In this document: one piece after another, positions 12,087-20,253 of the stretch | How the letters are laid out: each line of letters opens with the position of its first letter | Position numbering within the stretch: position 1 is the stretch's first letter | Assembly: GCA_036554285.1 (NCBI GenBank) | Contig: DATBNO010000115.1 | Span: 1-57,420, forward strand | Length of the DNA stretch: 57,420 nucleotides | Source: JADGGM01 sp025449955 | GTDB taxonomy: Bacteria > Gemmatimonadota > Gemmatimonadetes > Gemmatimonadales > Gemmatimonadaceae | Direction of reading: 5' to 3' | Translations under genes and position numbers: made by a program | Notes under the pieces: generated by a model | What the model was told of the DNA's origin: nothing | What the model saw: the letters and a program-made list of their open reading frames with translations, nothing else | The model's database searches: none

Positions 12087-13133
12087 TCAGTCGTCTCCGC
12101 CCACGCGCAGCACCACCTTGCCGAAGTGTTCCGGCGACGCGAGACGCTCGTACGCCGCACGGCCTTGCTCGAGCGAATGCACCGAATCGACCACCGGAGC
12201 GAGATGGCCGCGCTCGAATGCGCCTACCATCGCGTCGAGCTCGCGATCGTTCCCCATGGTCGACCCCAGGATCGACCACTGATTCCAGAAGAGGCGGCGC
12301 ACATCGGTCTCGACCATGGGACCGCTCGTCGCGCCGCACGTCACGAGCCGGCCGCGCTTGCCTAACGCAAGCAGCGAGTGCGCCCACGTCGCCTGCCCTA
12401 CCGTGTCGACGACCACGTCGGCCCCGCGCTTGCTGGTGCGGGCGCGCACCTCGCGCGGCACGTCCTGCGTGCGGTGGTTGAACGCCGCGTCCGCGCCTAA
12501 CCCGAGCGCCCGCTCGAGCTTCGCGTCGCTCCCCGACGTCACCCACACGCGCGCGCCGTGCAGCTTCGCGATCTGCAGCGCCGCCAACGCCACGCCGCCC
12601 CCGATACCCCAGATCAAGACCAGATCGCCTTCGCGCACCGCCGCCCGCGTCACGATCATGCGCCATGCCGTGAGCGCCGCCAATGGCAACGCGGCCGCCA
12701 CCTCCCACCGCACCGACGACGCAATCCGACGCACGTTGAACGCGGGAACCACCACGAATTCGGCGCAGGTTCCCGGCATGTGCTCGCCCAGAATTTTGTA
12801 CGACACGCAGAGCGATTGCTCGCCGGCACGACAATACTCGCACGTCCGGTCGCTGATCCCCGGTTGGATGAGCACCCGATCGCCAACGGCGACGTCGCGC
12901 ACGTCCGCACCAACCGCATCCACGACGCCGGCACCATCGGAACCGACGACCCAATCCGGCGTGATGGTTATTCCAGGCAAGCCCTCGAGCACGAACAGGT
13001 CGAGACGGTTGAGCGCCGCCGCGCGCACGCGAACGCGAACGTCGGTGCTCGTTCGCAACTCCGGCGTGGGCAAGTCCTCGCACACCTCGAGACGGTCGAG
13101 TCCTCCATGCGCCGAGATGGTGAGTGCTCGCAC
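12087..13133 (-). CDS. Zinc-type medium-chain alcohol dehydrogenase / quinone oxidoreductase
   Basis: The product has 348 residues and starts at GTG. It has the GroES-like N-terminal domain and a Rossmann domain with GIGGGVALAALQIAK (about residue 175). A structural-zinc lobe is partly kept: CEYCRAGEQSLC gives three Cys instead of the usual four, with an Asp nearby. The catalytic-zinc Cys/His ligands are not clear. It is therefore a general NAD(P)-dependent dehydrogenase or reductase of the MDR family with unknown substrate. It leads the overlapping chain that includes the thioesterase. An A/T-rich block just upstream (TATAAC read on the minus strand) may be its -10 element. Confidence 0.85.
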   Translation of the reverse strand: MRALTISAHGGLDRLEVCEDLPTPELRTSTDVRVRVRAAALNRLDLFVLEGLPGITITPDWVVGSDGAGVVDAVGADVRDVAVGDRVLIQPGISDRTCEYCRAGEQSLCVSYKILGEHMPGTCAEFVVVPAFNVRRIASSVRWEVAAALPLAALTAWRMIVTRAAVREGDLVLIWGIGGGVALAALQIAKLHGARVWVTSGSDAKLERALGLGADAAFNHRTQDVPREVRARTSKRGADVVVDTVGQATWAHSLLALGKRGRLVTCGATSGPMVETDVRRLFWNQWSILGSTMGNDRELDAMVGAFERGHLAPVVDSVHSLEQGRAAYERLASPEHFGKVVLRVGGDD

Positions 13134-13233
13134 GATGTTGTCGTCGGGTTATATTTGGAAAGTGAATGCTACCGAGCGCTCCTGCGTCGAGCAACGCGCC
13201 GGTTAACACCGTACTACCACACGTGTCAACGCG
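13134..13233. promoter_or_regulatory. Divergent promoter region between MDR oxidoreductase and sucB
   Basis: The 100-base gap separates two diverging genes, so it must carry both promoters. The only AT-rich patch is at 13149-13156, which reads TATATT on plus and TATAAC-like on minus. No convincing -35 box is visible in either direction and the sites are inferred from position only. Confidence 0.35.
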
Positions 13234-14493
13234 ATGATTTCGATCAAAGTGCCGCCGCTCGGTGAGTCGATCGTCGAAGCGACGATCGCGCGCTGGGTGA
13301 AGCGCGAGGGCGACACGGTTGCGCAAGGCGACACCATCGTCGAGCTCGAGACCGACAAGATCACGGTCGAAGTTCCGGCGCTCAAAGCCGGCACGCTCGT
13401 CAAGCGCCTGCATCAAGAAGGCGATGTCGTGAAAGTCGATGACGAGCTCGGCCAGATCGACGAGACGGCAACGGCACCGGCGGCGAAACCCGCTGCCGCA
13501 CCTGCACCGGCCGCCGTTTCAGCTCCTGCACCCGCGCCTGCCGCCGCGTCATCGGCACCTGCTGTCGCAGCGGCGCCGACACGCGCGTCGCCGGCAGCGC
13601 GTCGCGTCGCCGAAGATGCGGGCATCGATCTCGCTACCGTCAGCGGCCGTGGCCGCGGCGGCATGGTCACCAAGAGCGATGTGATCGAATCGCACGGCGA
13701 TGGCGCCGCGGCGCAAGCGACGCGCACGGCGCCAAGCGCGCCGGTGGCGTCGCCCGCTCCCGCGCCGCGCCCAACGACGCCGAGCGCAGAATCGCAGGGC
13801 CGCGAAACGCGCGAGCGCATGACGACGCGCCGCAAGCGCATCGCCGAGAACCTCGTGCAAGCGCAGCACGCCACGGCGCATCTCACGACGTTCAACGAAG
13901 TCGACATGTCCGCCGTCATCGGCGTGCGTGAACGGCTCAAGGAACGCGTCGAGAAACAGCACGGCGTCAAGCTGACGTTCATGCCGTTCTTCTCGCGCGC
14001 CGCCGCGATGGCGCTCAACGCGTATCCGGTCGTGAACGCGCAGATCGACGGCGACAGCATCATCTACAAGCACTACGTGAACCTCGGTATCGCGGTCGCG
14101 TCGGATCAAGGACTCGTCGTCCCAGTGATCAAGGATGCCGATCGCATGGGGATGATCGAGTTCAGCCGCGCATTGTCGGCCGTCGCCGGGCGTGCCCGAG
14201 AGGGCAAGCTGACCATGGATGATCTCACCGCCGGGACGTTCACGATCACAAACGGCGGTGTGTTCGGCTCGTTAGTCTCGACGCCCATTCTCAACTATCC
14301 GCAGGTCGGGATTTTGGGCCTGCACAAGATTCAGGATCGGCCGATCGCGATAGGCGGCGCCGTGGTGATCCGCCCCATGATGTACATCGCGCTGTCGTAC
14401 GATCATCGACTCGTGGATGGCCAGCAGGCCGTGCTCTTTCTCGTGCGCGTGAAAGAGCTGATGGAAGATCCGGCCGCCATGCTCCTCGATTGA
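13234..14493 (+). CDS. sucB: Dihydrolipoyllysine succinyltransferase, E2 of 2-oxoglutarate dehydrogenase
   Basis: The protein has 419 residues. A lipoyl domain (1-75) has the lipoylation site ETDKITVEV (K43). It is followed by an Ala/Pro hinge and a peripheral-subunit-binding domain around ASPAARRVAEDAGIDLATVSGRGRGG that docks E3. After a second hinge comes the acyltransferase domain, with GGVFGSLVSTPILNYPQ and the catalytic SYDHRLVDGQ (His and Asp). The FGS-STPI and IRPMMY patterns favour the succinyl-specific SucB type over pyruvate or branched-chain E2. The E3 gene follows by 63 bases. The 2-oxoglutarate E1 (sucA) is not in the window. Confidence 0.93.
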   Translation: MISIKVPPLGESIVEATIARWVKREGDTVAQGDTIVELETDKITVEVPALKAGTLVKRLHQEGDVVKVDDELGQIDETATAPAAKPAAAPAPAAVSAPAPAPAAASSAPAVAAAPTRASPAARRVAEDAGIDLATVSGRGRGGMVTKSDVIESHGDGAAAQATRTAPSAPVASPAPAPRPTTPSAESQGRETRERMTTRRKRIAENLVQAQHATAHLTTFNEVDMSAVIGVRERLKERVEKQHGVKLTFMPFFSRAAAMALNAYPVVNAQIDGDSIIYKHYVNLGIAVASDQGLVVPVIKDADRMGMIEFSRALSAVAGRAREGKLTMDDLTAGTFTITNGGVFGSLVSTPILNYPQVGILGLHKIQDRPIAIGGAVVIRPMMYIALSYDHRLVDGQQAVLFLVRVKELMEDPAAMLLD

Positions 14494-14504
14494 TCGCGCG
14501 CGCC

Positions 14505-14535
14505 GTGCGTGGGCGCCCGGCCGCGGCCCACGCAC
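14505..14535 (+). other. Intercistronic hairpin between sucB and lpd
   Basis: Perfect 10-base arms (GTGCGTGGGC at 14505-14514 and GCCCACGCAC at 14526-14535) enclose an 11-base GC-rich loop. No U-run follows, so it is more likely an RNA stability or attenuation element than a terminator. A GTTAGGC copy at 14549 lies between it and the lpd start and provides the only ribosome-site-like AGG. Confidence 0.55.
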
Positions 14536-14556
14536 TCCCTGTTCCCTGGTTAGGCA

Positions 14557-15963
14557 ATGGCTGATTCGCTCTCTCCCGACGTCGTCATCATCGGCGGCGG
14601 CCCCGGCGGCTACGTGGCCGCGATTCGCGCCGCGCAACTCGGTCTCTCGACCGTGTGCGTCGAAATGGACGCCACGTTGGGCGGCACGTGCGTGAACGTC
14701 GGGTGCATTCCGTCCAAGGCGCTGCTGCAGTCGTCCGAGCACTTCGAGTTCGCGCGCAGGCACATGGCCGACCACGGCGTGCGCGTGGGCGAGGTCACCC
14801 TCGATCTGCCGACGATGCTCACGCGGAAAGACCGCGTCGTCGCGGCCAACACACGCGGCATCGAGTACCTGTTTCGCAAGAACAAGGTCACGTGGGCGAA
14901 GGGGCGCGGCACGCTGAAGCCTGGAAACGTGGTCGAGGTCGTCGCGGCGGACGGTTCGACCACCACGTACCGTGCGCGTGACGTGATCATCGCCACCGGC
15001 TCCGTGCCGATCGCGCTGCCGTTCCTGCCGTTCGACGAGGATCGCGTGTTGTCCAACGTGGGCGCGCTCGCGATGCGCGAGGTGCCAGAGCACCTCGTCG
15101 TCATCGGCGGCGGCGTGATCGGCCTGGAGTTGGGCTCGGTGTGGCGCCGGTTAGGCGCCAAGGTGACCGTGGTCGAGCTCCTGCCTACGATTCTCGCCGG
15201 CAACGACGCCGAGGTCGTGAAGGAAGCCGACAAGGTTTTCCGCACGCAGGGGCTCTCGATTCGTGCGGGTACGCGCGTCACCGGTGCCGCACGAGACGGC
15301 AATCGCATTCGCATCGACCTCGAGGCCAACGGCGCACGGGACACGCTCACGGCCGACCGCGTACTGGTGGCCGTTGGGCGCAAGCCGACGCTCACCGGCA
15401 TCGATGCCGCGGCACTCGGCCTGGCGACGGGGAAGCGCGGCGAGATCATCGTCGACCCGCAAATGCGGACCAACGTGCCACACGTCTACGCGATCGGCGA
15501 CGTCGTGGGCGGCATGCTGCTGGCGCACAAGGCCGAGGAAGAAGGCGTGGTGGCAGTGGAGACGATGGCGGGACGGCGCACCCACATGAATTACCGCCCC
15601 GTTCCGTCCATCGTGTACACGTGGCCGGAGATTGCCGCGATCGGCCTTACCGAGCAGCAGGTGAAGGACAGCGGGCGCGATTACCGTGTCGGACGCTTTC
15701 CGTATTCCGCCAACGCTCGCGCACGGACGGCCGGCGAGACGACGGGCTTCGTGAAGCTCATCGCCGACGCGAAGACCGACCTGCTTCTGGGTGCGCACAT
15801 GATCGGACCCACCGTCTCGGAATTGGCGGCCGAGCTCGTGCTCGCATTCGCGTACGATGCGTCGGCCGAGGATGTAGCGACGACCATCCATGCGCATCCG
15901 ACCCTGAGCGAGGCGACGAAGGAAGCCGCGTTAGGCGTGGCCGGCCACGCGATTCACATCTAA
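14557..15963 (+). CDS. lpd: Dihydrolipoamide dehydrogenase (E3)
   Basis: The enzyme has 468 residues. It has the FAD-binding GGGPGGYVAA (residues 13-22), the redox disulfide GGTCVNVGC (C45 and C50), an NAD-binding GGGVIGLELGSVWRRLG, the second FAD motif YAIGDVVGG, and the C-terminal His-Glu pair in HAHPTLSEA. It reoxidises the dihydrolipoyl group of E2 and reduces NAD. It lies 63 bases after sucB, is probably co-transcribed with it, and is followed by a strong terminator. The same E3 usually serves all 2-oxoacid dehydrogenase complexes of the cell. Confidence 0.97.
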   Translation: MADSLSPDVVIIGGGPGGYVAAIRAAQLGLSTVCVEMDATLGGTCVNVGCIPSKALLQSSEHFEFARRHMADHGVRVGEVTLDLPTMLTRKDRVVAANTRGIEYLFRKNKVTWAKGRGTLKPGNVVEVVAADGSTTTYRARDVIIATGSVPIALPFLPFDEDRVLSNVGALAMREVPEHLVVIGGGVIGLELGSVWRRLGAKVTVVELLPTILAGNDAEVVKEADKVFRTQGLSIRAGTRVTGAARDGNRIRIDLEANGARDTLTADRVLVAVGRKPTLTGIDAAALGLATGKRGEIIVDPQMRTNVPHVYAIGDVVGGMLLAHKAEEEGVVAVETMAGRRTHMNYRPVPSIVYTWPEIAAIGLTEQQVKDSGRDYRVGRFPYSANARARTAGETTGFVKLIADAKTDLLLGAHMIGPTVSELAAELVLAFAYDASAEDVATTIHAHPTLSEATKEAALGVAGHAIHI

Positions 15964-15980
15964 CTGCGGTTGTCGGGCAC

Positions 15981-16013
15981 AAAAAAAGGCGCACGCCATT
16001 GGCGTGCGCCTTT
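15981..16013. terminator. Bidirectional rho-independent terminator
   Basis: A perfect 10-base stem, GGCGCACGCC (15988-15997) and GGCGTGCGCC (16001-16010), has a 3-base loop. It is flanked by A7 on the left and TTT on the right. It ends the sucB-lpd operon on plus; the A7 tract acts as a U-run for the converging sigma-factor operon on minus. Confidence 0.9.
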
Positions 16014-16034
16014 GTTCGTTCCGTGCAATCGCGG

Positions 16035-16457
16035 TTAGCGGCCCTTGGTGAGGGCAGCGCCAATCGCCATACCGACTGCCACGGCGCCGGCCGTCGCGGC
16101 CATCGCCACCATCGGCGTCACCGTCACTTGGCGCTTGAACCAAGGCAACGCCGGCGGCGCATCCTCAGGCAGCGCTTCCATGATCTGGCGATACACGTGC
16201 ACCGGCGTCTTCGCCTCGCGACGCACTTCGACTTCCTTCTCGATGCGCAGCCAGAACTCGACGTCGCGCGCGGTCGCGCGGGTGCGGGCCTCGCTCTCCG
16301 GCACCTCGCCATCGAGCCATGCATTCAGGGTCGCCGTCCCGGGGTCACCTGCTAACGGAACCTCGCGGTCGGACAGCGGACGCGCCACAGAAGACTCACG
16401 CGACTTGGGCGTGTCGGCTTCGCTCCGGCGCTCTCGGGGATCAAGGTTATCGAGCAT
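16035..16457 (-). CDS. Membrane-anchored partner of the ECF sigma factor (putative anti-sigma)
   Basis: This 140-residue protein has a hydrophilic, charged N-terminal part and one C-terminal transmembrane helix (VTPMVAMAATAGAVAVGMAIGAAL). The ATG overlaps the sigma-factor stop by one base (TGATG), so the two are coupled. The region TLNAWLDGEVPESEART resembles the start of anti-sigma domains, but the Cys/His zinc motif of ZAS anti-sigma factors is absent. The role as sigma-factor antagonist is inferred from gene order and topology. A bidirectional terminator follows the gene. Confidence 0.7.
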   Translation of the reverse strand: MLDNLDPRERRSEADTPKSRESSVARPLSDREVPLAGDPGTATLNAWLDGEVPESEARTRATARDVEFWLRIEKEVEVRREAKTPVHVYRQIMEALPEDAPPALPWFKRQVTVTPMVAMAATAGAVAVGMAIGAALTKGR

Positions 16458-17053
16458 CAGGCGTATTTTTCCTCTAGAAGGACCTGGAGCGCTTCGCGTG
16501 CCCTGTGCACACGCATCTTCAGTGCCCCGACAGTGGTGCCTAACAGATCTGCCATCTCCTCGTACGACCGGCCTTCGACGTGCTTCATCACGAAGGCCTC
16601 TCGAAGCGACGGCGCCAGCTGGGCCAATGCGCGATCCAGATCCGACCGCAGCTCGGTCCGGTCAAGGTCTTCTTCCGGCGTCGCAAATGCGGAGGGCTGA
16701 TCGTCCTCCTCATAGCTCAAATGCGTGCGGCGAATGTTCTTGAGCCAGTCCTTGCACCCGTTCGCCACGATCCGGAAAATCCAAGCATCGAAACGCCCAT
16801 GCACCTCGGCCAGATGCTGGTACGCTTTTATGAAAGACGCTTGAAGGATGTCTTCGGCGACATCCGGACTTCCGGTCATGCCAAGCGCGTGCCGGTACAA
16901 CGGATCGCTGTAGCGTCTGATCAGCATTCCGAACGCATTGCGATCACCCTGGAGCACACGCCCGATCACTTCATGATCCGCTTCCTGCGAATCCGCGGCG
17001 CGAGGCGCAACGATCACTGAGGTCGTTTTCACGCCGCTAGTGTAACGCTTCAT
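16457..17053 (-). CDS. RNA polymerase ECF sigma factor
   Basis: The 198-residue protein starts at the ATG 17053, which has a good AGGGGAC ribosome site; the frame stays open further upstream but lacks homology. Region 2 runs from GDRNAFGMLIRRYSDPLYRHA through DVAEDILQASFIKAYQHL to FDAWIFRIVANGCKDWLKN (promoter -10 recognition). Region 4 is LREAFVMKHVEGRSYEEMADLLGTTVGALKMRVHRAREAL (helix-turn-helix for -35). Regions 1 and 3 are missing, as usual for group 4 sigma factors. It is paired with a membrane protein that probably controls it. Confidence 0.93.
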   Translation of the reverse strand: MKRYTSGVKTTSVIVAPRAADSQEADHEVIGRVLQGDRNAFGMLIRRYSDPLYRHALGMTGSPDVAEDILQASFIKAYQHLAEVHGRFDAWIFRIVANGCKDWLKNIRRTHLSYEEDDQPSAFATPEEDLDRTELRSDLDRALAQLAPSLREAFVMKHVEGRSYEEMADLLGTTVGALKMRVHRAREALQVLLEEKYA

Positions 17054-17151
17054 GCGTCCCCTGGACAGCCCTGATAGGCTCGGGATCGGTCGCACGAAGG
17101 TGGCCATGCTGGTGTGACGAGCAGAATGGCCGAACGTAACGTCCCGAAGGA

Positions 17152-18267
17152 CTACCGAAGTTGTGCATGATAGAGAAGCTCCCGTAAGGCATCCGCGCGG
17201 TAGCGGCGCTTCGCGTGATTTCGATCGGCGCGATAGCGGCGGTATTCGCGAACGAACCGGCAACTCCGGCCGTCGATTGCGGCATCATCAAGTACACGGC
17301 GCAACGCTATTTCGTTTAGCACTCCCTCCGAGTTGTAGCTCACCAGGACATGTCGGGCCTCAGTGGCGGCGAGCAGATCCCGCAGCGAACGCTCCGCGCC
17401 CTTCGATGAACACCACGCGCTGCGCGTCGTGCCTGCGGAGTCGCGGATCAATCCCGTTTTCCCGCGTACGACCGGGACGTCGCTGAACCAGCCGCGTGCA
17501 ATGACTTCGGGGATGTGGTAGTACCCCGCGTATTGGCGGCTGTTGTAGGGCGGATCGATGTACAGGAGCTCGACCGGACCGATCTGCGATGCGACTTTCT
17601 CCGCGTCCGCGAGATGCGCCGTCGATCCGCGCGCGCCGCGAACGGGATGACGCGGCACGAGATCCACCGCGCGCTTGGCGTTGGGCTGCCACGACTTGAT
17701 GAATGCGGCGTAGACGCCGGCGGTGTTCGCGACGCGATCGGCGGCTTCGAGCAGCGCGGCCAACAATATGTAGAAGCCGTCGTCCCCGATCAGTCCCTCG
17801 GAATGCCATCCGTGCAAGCGTGTGCGAATGGCGTCGATCCTCATCGCGTTCTCGTCCGTGAAATACATGCGGCCGCCGGCCGGCGCATAGTGCGCCGCGA
17901 TGAATCCGCGTTCGGGCTCGAGCCAGCGCGACAGATACTCGCATACCGCCGAGAGTGCGCCCGGGCCGCGCCGCGAGAGCGCCGCACGAAATCGCTGCGA
18001 CCGCATGGCGCGTCGCAACTCGGGATCTCCCGCACGCAGCTCGGCGAAGCTGGGCACCCGCTGTGCCACCACGTACGCACGTTGAAACACGTACGAGTAC
18101 GACATGATGTCGCTCGACGCGACACGCCAGCCCGACGCTTTCAGCTCGCGGCCCACGACGGCGGTGCCCGCGCACGCATCGTGCGCCGCGCCCGGCCCCA
18201 AGCCTAACGATGTCACCGCCTCGAGGATGAACGGCAGGAGCCGCGTCTTGTTACCGATGTAGCGCAC
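17152..18267 (-). CDS. DNA N6-adenine methyltransferase, D12 class
   Basis: The product has 371 residues. The N-terminal MRYIGNKTRLLPFI and AdoMet-binding DACAGTAVVGRELK (about residues 29-42), with the catalytic DPPYNSRQY (around 245), match the D12/Dam-like family. Length is greater than typical Dam (about 270 residues) because of a long middle region that would hold the target-recognition domain. No restriction endonuclease or repair gene adjoins, so it is probably a solitary or mobile methylase; its target is unknown. Neighbours are a CoA-transferase 20 bases upstream and an ECF sigma factor downstream. Confidence 0.88.
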   Translation of the reverse strand: MRYIGNKTRLLPFILEAVTSLGLGPGAAHDACAGTAVVGRELKASGWRVASSDIMSYSYVFQRAYVVAQRVPSFAELRAGDPELRRAMRSQRFRAALSRRGPGALSAVCEYLSRWLEPERGFIAAHYAPAGGRMYFTDENAMRIDAIRTRLHGWHSEGLIGDDGFYILLAALLEAADRVANTAGVYAAFIKSWQPNAKRAVDLVPRHPVRGARGSTAHLADAEKVASQIGPVELLYIDPPYNSRQYAGYYHIPEVIARGWFSDVPVVRGKTGLIRDSAGTTRSAWCSSKGAERSLRDLLAATEARHVLVSYNSEGVLNEIALRRVLDDAAIDGRSCRFVREYRRYRADRNHAKRRYRADALRELLYHAQLR

Positions 18268-18287
18268 GCGCCCGGCCGGTGCTTGCG

Positions 18288-19394
18288 TTAGCCACGGAAG
18301 ACCGCCCAGCCGCGGGCGCGGATGTCGGCGCCATGCTCATCCAGGCGCGGCGGCGGGAAGCGTACGGCGCCGGGCACCGACGGTGCGACGCCGGTGAGCG
18401 CCGACGCCCCAGCGTCCCGCAGCGCTTCGAGTACCGTGCGGACGGTGCCGCACGGAACGCCGACCGCATCGAGCGCGGCAGCGACTTGGGCCGCCGTGCG
18501 CGTCCGGACCTGCCCCGCGACCGCGCCCACGACGCGGTCGCGATGCGTCACGCGTCCGGCGTTCGTCGCGAGCGCGGGATCGTCGGCCAGCGCGTCGATG
18601 CCTAACACACGGGCGCAGGCGCGCCACTGGGCGTCGCTGCCGACGGCGATCACGATCGAGCGGTCACTCGCCTCGAACAGCTCGTAGGGCACCAAGTTCG
18701 GGTGCGCATTGCCCCATCGCGCGGCGTCGCGTCCGGTGACGAGGGCGTTCTGCGCCACGTTGACCAACGCCGCGGTCGCGCTCTGCGCGAGCGACGTGAC
18801 GACGTGTCGTCCGCGGCCGGTGCGGGCGCTCGAGACCAACGCGGCGAGGGTCGCGATCGCGGCGTCCTTGCCGGCGATCACGTCGGCCAGGGCCACGCCC
18901 ACCTTCATCGGTTGTCCGTTAGGCTCGCCGGTGATCGCCATCCAGCCGCGCTCGGCCTGTACCACGTAGTCGTAACCCGGCCGGTTGCTGTCGGAGCCGA
19001 AGCCGGTGATCGTGCACCACACGAGCTGCGGCCGGCGCGCCAGAAACCGGCCGGGATCGAGTCCATGTCGCTCGAGTGTGCCGCGGCGAAAGTTGTCGAC
19101 GACGACATCGGCCTGGCCGAGTAGCGATTCGATGAGCGCGCGATCTTGTTCGATGGCGAGATCGGCCACAACGCTCTTCTTGTTGCGGTTGATGCTCAGA
19201 TAGTAGGCGCTCTCGCCGCGGCTATCGAACGGGGGGCCCCAGGTTCTGGTATCATCGCCGGCGCCGGGCCGTTCGACTTTGATGACATCGGCGCCGAGGT
19301 CGCCGAGCATCATGGTACAGAGGGGGCCGGCGAGGACTCGACTGAGGTCGAGTACTCGTAGTCCATCCAACAACTGTCGTTCTTCTGTTTCCAT
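18288..19394 (-). CDS. CoA-transferase family III (CaiB/BaiF type)
   Basis: The enzyme has 368 residues. Family III features seen are GLRVLDLSRVLAGPLCTMMLGDLGADVIKVERP at the N-terminus, NRNKKSV, and GYDYVVQAERG, which carries the candidate catalytic Asp that forms an acyl-anhydride intermediate. These enzymes move CoA between carboxylic acids such as carnitine, formate/oxalate or succinate/malate derivatives. The specific acids cannot be told from sequence. The methylase gene starts 20 bases beyond its stop, but a functional link is not evident. Confidence 0.92.
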   Translation of the reverse strand: METEERQLLDGLRVLDLSRVLAGPLCTMMLGDLGADVIKVERPGAGDDTRTWGPPFDSRGESAYYLSINRNKKSVVADLAIEQDRALIESLLGQADVVVDNFRRGTLERHGLDPGRFLARRPQLVWCTITGFGSDSNRPGYDYVVQAERGWMAITGEPNGQPMKVGVALADVIAGKDAAIATLAALVSSARTGRGRHVVTSLAQSATAALVNVAQNALVTGRDAARWGNAHPNLVPYELFEASDRSIVIAVGSDAQWRACARVLGIDALADDPALATNAGRVTHRDRVVGAVAGQVRTRTAAQVAAALDAVGVPCGTVRTVLEALRDAGASALTGVAPSVPGAVRFPPPRLDEHGADIRARGWAVFRG

Positions 19395-19489
19395 AGAGAC
19401 GCTATTTTGTTGCTAAAAAGGCGATAGTACGCGGCAGATCGTGGACGGTTCGCGAGCGGCTACGACGTAGAGTTTGCCGGACGAACGAC

Positions 19490-19517
19490 TTGCGTAGTTG
19501 ACGTGAAATCATATACT
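19490..19517 (+). promoter_or_regulatory. Possible promoter of the phasin-like gene
   Basis: A TATACT -10 (19512-19517) lies 16 bases after a poor TTGCGT -35 (19490-19495). The surrounding sequence is the most AT-rich part of this gap. A dispersed GCCTAAC copy lies just downstream at 19525. The gene start is about 130 bases away, so the leader would be long. Confidence 0.35.
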
Positions 19518-19649
19518 TACCGGCGCCTAACCCAACGGCTCGGACGGATGGCGTCGCGCCCCTCCGCAGCCCACGGTCCGACCTTTCGTTGCCCGCGACT
19601 TCACACACGCTGCGTCACCTCACTGCCCGACAGGGAGCGCACTCCTCAT

Positions 19650-20252
19650 ATGGTGGATAAGCCGCAAGCCGCAGACGCCAAGGTCTCCGACCTGCCACCG
19701 GCCACGCCGCCAAGCCAGCCGCCCGCTCCGCGACGCGGCCCCGGTCACAGAAGCACCGATGCCCGCGACACTGTCGCGGAGATGGCGCTGAGGGCGCAGG
19801 AAATCAGTCAAGAAGCCGGCAGCAAGATCGCAACGGCAATCAAAGACGTTATCAACGCCGCCGCTGGGCTCGCCGGATTTACCATAGAAAGTGCGCGAGA
19901 CATCGTGCAGTACATGGTGCGTCGCGGGCAGATGGCCCAGGAAGAGGCTGATCGAATCATCCGCGAAGCCGAAGAAGCGTACGGCAAACGGAAGCCCGCG
20001 GGTAAGCAGACGCCGGCTCCTCCGACGCCGGCGCCGATGGCCCCCGCCCCGGTAAAGAAGCCGGCGCCAGCGCCGCCTCCGGTCGCCATAGAAAAACCGG
20101 TGTCGCACGCGGCGCCGCCCAAGCCGCCCGCCAAGGCGGCCAAGACCGCACGTCCCACACATGCGGCGAGTCGCCCCGCCGCGAAGAAGCATTCAACCGC
20201 CGCCTCTCGCCCCAAGAGCGCCGCGAAGAAGCCGGCCAAGAAGAAGCGCTGA
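19650..20252 (+). CDS. Phasin-like protein with histone-H1-like basic tail
   Basis: The 200-residue protein starts at 19650 behind an AGGGAG site. Residues about 45-115 are helical, and VQYMVRRGQMAQEEADRIIRE resembles the conserved hairpin of polyhydroxyalkanoate granule phasins and PhaF-type regulators. The C-terminal 80 residues are Pro/Ala/Lys repeats (KPAKTARP, SAAKKPAKKKR) like histone H1 or PhaF tails and should bind DNA. A granule-to-nucleoid tether is a reasonable idea, supported weakly by thiolase and hydroxybutyryl-CoA dehydrogenase genes elsewhere in the window. No PHA synthase is present here. It ends one base from the otsB stop. Confidence 0.6.
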   Translation: MVDKPQAADAKVSDLPPATPPSQPPAPRRGPGHRSTDARDTVAEMALRAQEISQEAGSKIATAIKDVINAAAGLAGFTIESARDIVQYMVRRGQMAQEEADRIIREAEEAYGKRKPAGKQTPAPPTPAPMAPAPVKKPAPAPPPVAIEKPVSHAAPPKPPAKAAKTARPTHAASRPAAKKHSTAASRPKSAAKKPAKKKR

Positions 20253-20253
20253 G

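Noticed and set aside
15141..16355. 404-codon open frame on plus through lpd, the terminator and the anti-sigma gene
   Set aside because: It is Arg/Gly-rich and crosses a strong terminator, so it is a frame shadow.
17152..18267. Restriction-modification system
   Set aside because: Only the methylase is present; neighbours are a CoA-transferase and a sigma factor, with no nuclease gene.
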